This document shows positions 62,146 to 64,000 of a stretch of DNA of 64,000 nt, in pieces. Position 1 is the stretch's first letter; every line of letters starts with the position of its first letter. Under the pieces are notes generated by a model. It was given only the letters and a program-made list of their open reading frames with translations, made no database searches and had not been told where the DNA came from. The DNA is from Dorea longicatena (lineage in GTDB: Bacteria > Bacillota > Clostridia > Lachnospirales > Lachnospiraceae): the NCBI RefSeq assembly GCF_024168045.1, contig NZ_CP100126.1:1195501-1259500 (forward strand), given 5' to 3'. The translations under genes were made by a program, and so were the position numbers.

Positions 62146-62958
62146 ATGTTAAAAATCAAGGAATATGTGAAGGCAGAAAGTCTGGAACAGGCATATGAAC
62201 TGAACCAGAAGAGGACGAACTGCATTCTGGGCGGCATGTTGTGGCTTAAGATGTCGAACCGGAATGTACAGAAAGCGATTGATCTGTCCGGACTTGGTCT
62301 GAATCAGATCGAAGAGACAGAAGAAGAATTCCGGATCGGATGTATGACGACACTCCGTGAACTGGAATGTCATGAAAGATTGAACCAGTGGTGTGAAGGC
62401 GCAGTAAAAGATGCGGTCAGTGATATTGTCGGCGTACAGTTCCGGAACCTTGCAACGATTGGTGGAAGTATATTCGGACGCTATGGATTTTCGGATGTAC
62501 TGACGGTGTTTCTTGCAATGGACAGTTACGTAGAACTGTATAAAGGAGGGATTGTTCCATTACAGGAATTTGCGCAGATGAAAAGAGACAATGACATTTT
62601 AGTCAGAGTCATTGTAAAAAAGGATCAGAGAAATATGGTCTATCTGGCACATAGAAATTCCAAGACAGATTTTCCGGTATTGACATGTGCGGTTTCAGTA
62701 AATGCTGAAAATGGATGCGTATGTATCGGTGCAAGACCGCAGAAGGCGGTCCGACTGGAACTGACAGAAGCAGTCAGAGAAAAAGTATGGAGCGGTGTCT
62801 GTACTGAAGAAGAGATGAAGAAAGAGGCAGAATGCATTGCTTCACAGGTGAAGACGGACAGTAATATGCGCGCCGGCAAAGAATACAGAAGCCGTCTGGC
62901 ATATGTTCTGATCCACAGGACATTGGAAGCACTGAATACAAAAGGAGGAGATCAGTAG
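62146..62958 (+). CDS. Xanthine-dehydrogenase-type FAD subunit
   Basis: A 270-residue FAD-binding subunit of a molybdenum hydroxylase (CoxM/XdhB type). The isoalloxazine and pyrophosphate motif is ATIGGSIFGRYGFSDVLTVF (about residues 104-123); the CO-dehydrogenase flavoprotein C-terminal domain ends near 265. It is separated from the ferredoxin subunit by 89 bases of A/G-rich sequence and precedes the 2Fe-2S subunit by 3 bases. With the next two genes it forms a three-subunit enzyme, probably for purines or another N-heterocycle. Confidence 0.88.
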   Translation: MLKIKEYVKAESLEQAYELNQKRTNCILGGMLWLKMSNRNVQKAIDLSGLGLNQIEETEEEFRIGCMTTLRELECHERLNQWCEGAVKDAVSDIVGVQFRNLATIGGSIFGRYGFSDVLTVFLAMDSYVELYKGGIVPLQEFAQMKRDNDILVRVIVKKDQRNMVYLAHRNSKTDFPVLTCAVSVNAENGCVCIGARPQKAVRLELTEAVREKVWSGVCTEEEMKKEAECIASQVKTDSNMRAGKEYRSRLAYVLIHRTLEALNTKGGDQ

Positions 62959-62961
62959 GAT

Positions 62962-63429
62962 ATGAAAGTAAAGATTCTTTTAAATGGGACAATGAGAGAA
63001 GCGGAAATATCCAGCGATCAGCTTCTGATCGATTTTGTCAGAGATCATGGATGCTATAGTGTAAAACGTGGATGTGAGACGTCGAACTGCGGCCTGTGTA
63101 CAGTGTTTGTAGATGATAAACCGGTATTATCCTGTTCGATGCTGACAGCCAGAGTCGACGGATGCAAGGTAGATACGTTAGAAGGACTTCAGGAAGAAGC
63201 AAAAGAATTCGGTGCATTTGTTGCAGATCAGGGTGCAGAACAGTGCGGTTTCTGCAATCCGGGAATGATCATGAATGCAATTGCCATGTTCCGCGAGAAT
63301 CCGGAGCCGACAAGAGAAGAGATCAAGGCATATCTTGCGGGAAATCTTTGCAGATGTTCCGGATATGAAGGACAGCTTCGTGCAATGGAAGCATTTATCG
63401 AATACAGAAAGAAAGGAGAAAGATCATGA
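62962..63429 (+). CDS. Xanthine-dehydrogenase-type 2Fe-2S subunit
   Basis: A 155-residue subunit with two [2Fe-2S] clusters. The N-terminal plant-ferredoxin-like cluster has C in CETSNCGLC with a further C near 53; the C-terminal helical cluster has CGFCNPG and LCRCSGY. It relays electrons from the molybdenum centre to FAD. The stop codon overlaps the next start (ATGA), the usual coupling in this enzyme class. Confidence 0.93.
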   Translation: MKVKILLNGTMREAEISSDQLLIDFVRDHGCYSVKRGCETSNCGLCTVFVDDKPVLSCSMLTARVDGCKVDTLEGLQEEAKEFGAFVADQGAEQCGFCNPGMIMNAIAMFRENPEPTREEIKAYLAGNLCRCSGYEGQLRAMEAFIEYRKKGERS

Positions 63430-64000
63430 AAGCAGTCGGACAACCGATAAGAAAAAAAGATGCAATGGCACTGGTGACAGGAAAACCGGTATTCATGGAT
63501 GATCTTGCTCCAAAGGACTGCCTGATCGTAAAGGTACTCCGAAGCCCGCATGCCAATGCGATCGTAAAATCAGTAAAGACAGATGTGGCAAAAAGAGTGC
63601 CGGGGATTGAAGACGTTTACACATGGGAAGATGTGCCGCAGGAAAGATTTACAACAGCAGGACAGACCTACCCGGAGTTCAGCCCATATGACCGGCTGAT
63701 CCTGGACCGGCATGTTAGATATGTGGGAGATCCGGTGGCAATCGTTGCAGGTGAGAATGAGGCATGTGTGGATAAAGCGTTAAAGATGCTGAAGGTGGAA
63801 TACGAAGTGCTTCCGGCAGTTCTGGATTTTCATATGGCAAAAGATGGTGATGTTCTGGTACATCCGGAAGATAACTGGAAAGCACTCTGCAAGGTAGGCG
63901 CCGATAATAAGAGAAATCTCTGTGCAAGCGATTCTACGGAAGACGGAGATGTGGATGCAGTGCTGGCAGATTGTGATGAGGTCGTAGAAGGAACTTATCA
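63426..64000 (+). CDS. Xanthine-dehydrogenase-type molybdenum subunit (3' partial)
   Basis: The first 191 residues are present; the frame is open at the window end. The start KAVGQPIRKKDAMALVTGK and the FMDDLAPKDCLIVKVLRSPHANA segment are typical of the aldehyde oxidase/xanthine dehydrogenase a/b hammerhead domain, followed by HVRYVGDPVAIVAGE and YEVLPAVLD. The molybdopterin-binding part lies beyond the window. Cofactor made by the 16-25 kb operon would be inserted here. Selenium dependence cannot be judged without the rest of the gene. Confidence 0.9.
   Translation, partial: MKAVGQPIRKKDAMALVTGKPVFMDDLAPKDCLIVKVLRSPHANAIVKSVKTDVAKRVPGIEDVYTWEDVPQERFTTAGQTYPEFSPYDRLILDRHVRYVGDPVAIVAGENEACVDKALKMLKVEYEVLPAVLDFHMAKDGDVLVHPEDNWKALCKVGADNKRNLCASDSTEDGDVDAVLADCDEVVEGTY

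Noticed and set aside
1..64000. CRISPR arrays, tRNA or rRNA genes, prophage or transposase genes
   Set aside because: None was seen on either strand; the three repeats carry no transposase.

Overview
The window looks like chromosome from a gut Clostridia of the Lachnospiraceae type (Dorea / Coprococcus / Blautia-like). The basis is moderate GC, strong AGGAGG ribosome binding sites, frequent TTG and GTG starts, Firmicutes-type BirA, TPP and Moco regulatory elements, a YdjGHI-like cassette and anaerobic molybdenum hydroxylase genes. The genus call is inference; no rRNA or tRNA gene was seen. Most of the DNA is ordinary core genome, and CDS coordinates below use the start best supported by a ribosome binding site.

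Layout. 0-5.7 kb: end of an RsmH-type rRNA methyltransferase, an RlmD-type RNA methyltransferase, a YdjI/YdjG/YdjH-like membrane-stress cassette and a cytidylate-kinase-like protein. 5.7-16 kb: formate/nitrite transporter, a small Cys protein, BirA-controlled bioB, a hybrid histidine kinase, an iron alcohol dehydrogenase, a DUF1275 membrane protein, an acyl-CoA synthetase and an acetyltransferase. 16-25 kb: a Moco riboswitch with a terminator in front of a nine-gene cofactor and molybdate uptake operon (mobA-mobB fusion, a molybdopterin-binding protein, moeA, moaC, moaA, a MOSC-MogA fusion, modA, modB, modC). 25-39.4 kb: nfo, trmO, a dihydrouridine synthase, a cupin regulator, a YbaK-type deacylase, a CPBP protease, gltBD, an NlpC/P60 hydrolase, rpsB and tsf. 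39.4-46.8 kb: an AT-richer beta-lactam-response cassette (MecA-type PBP, two related lipoproteins, BlaR1 and BlaI) tied together by three copies of one operator. 47-52.2 kb: a CoA-transferase, thiC, and thiW behind a TPP riboswitch. 52-56.5 kb: an alpha-galactosidase plus IIBCA phosphotransferase locus with an AraC regulator. 56.6-64 kb: DUF1810 protein, signal peptidase, MATE transporter, then two kinds of molybdenum enzyme (a DMSO-reductase-family enzyme with a ferredoxin subunit, and a three-subunit xanthine-dehydrogenase-type enzyme cut by the window end) that are plausible clients of the 16-25 kb operon.

The most unusual content is a family of three ~610-bp repeats (6981-7595, 12164-12773 reversed, 48483-49091). 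Each has 13-bp inverted ends and can fold into two giant imperfect hairpins that are diverged inverted copies of each other, plus a small central hairpin. Copy 3 differs from copies 1 and 2 by many paired, compensating base changes, so the fold appears to be conserved. All three copies fill, almost to the base, the gap between the stop codons of two convergent genes. I do not recognise this element.
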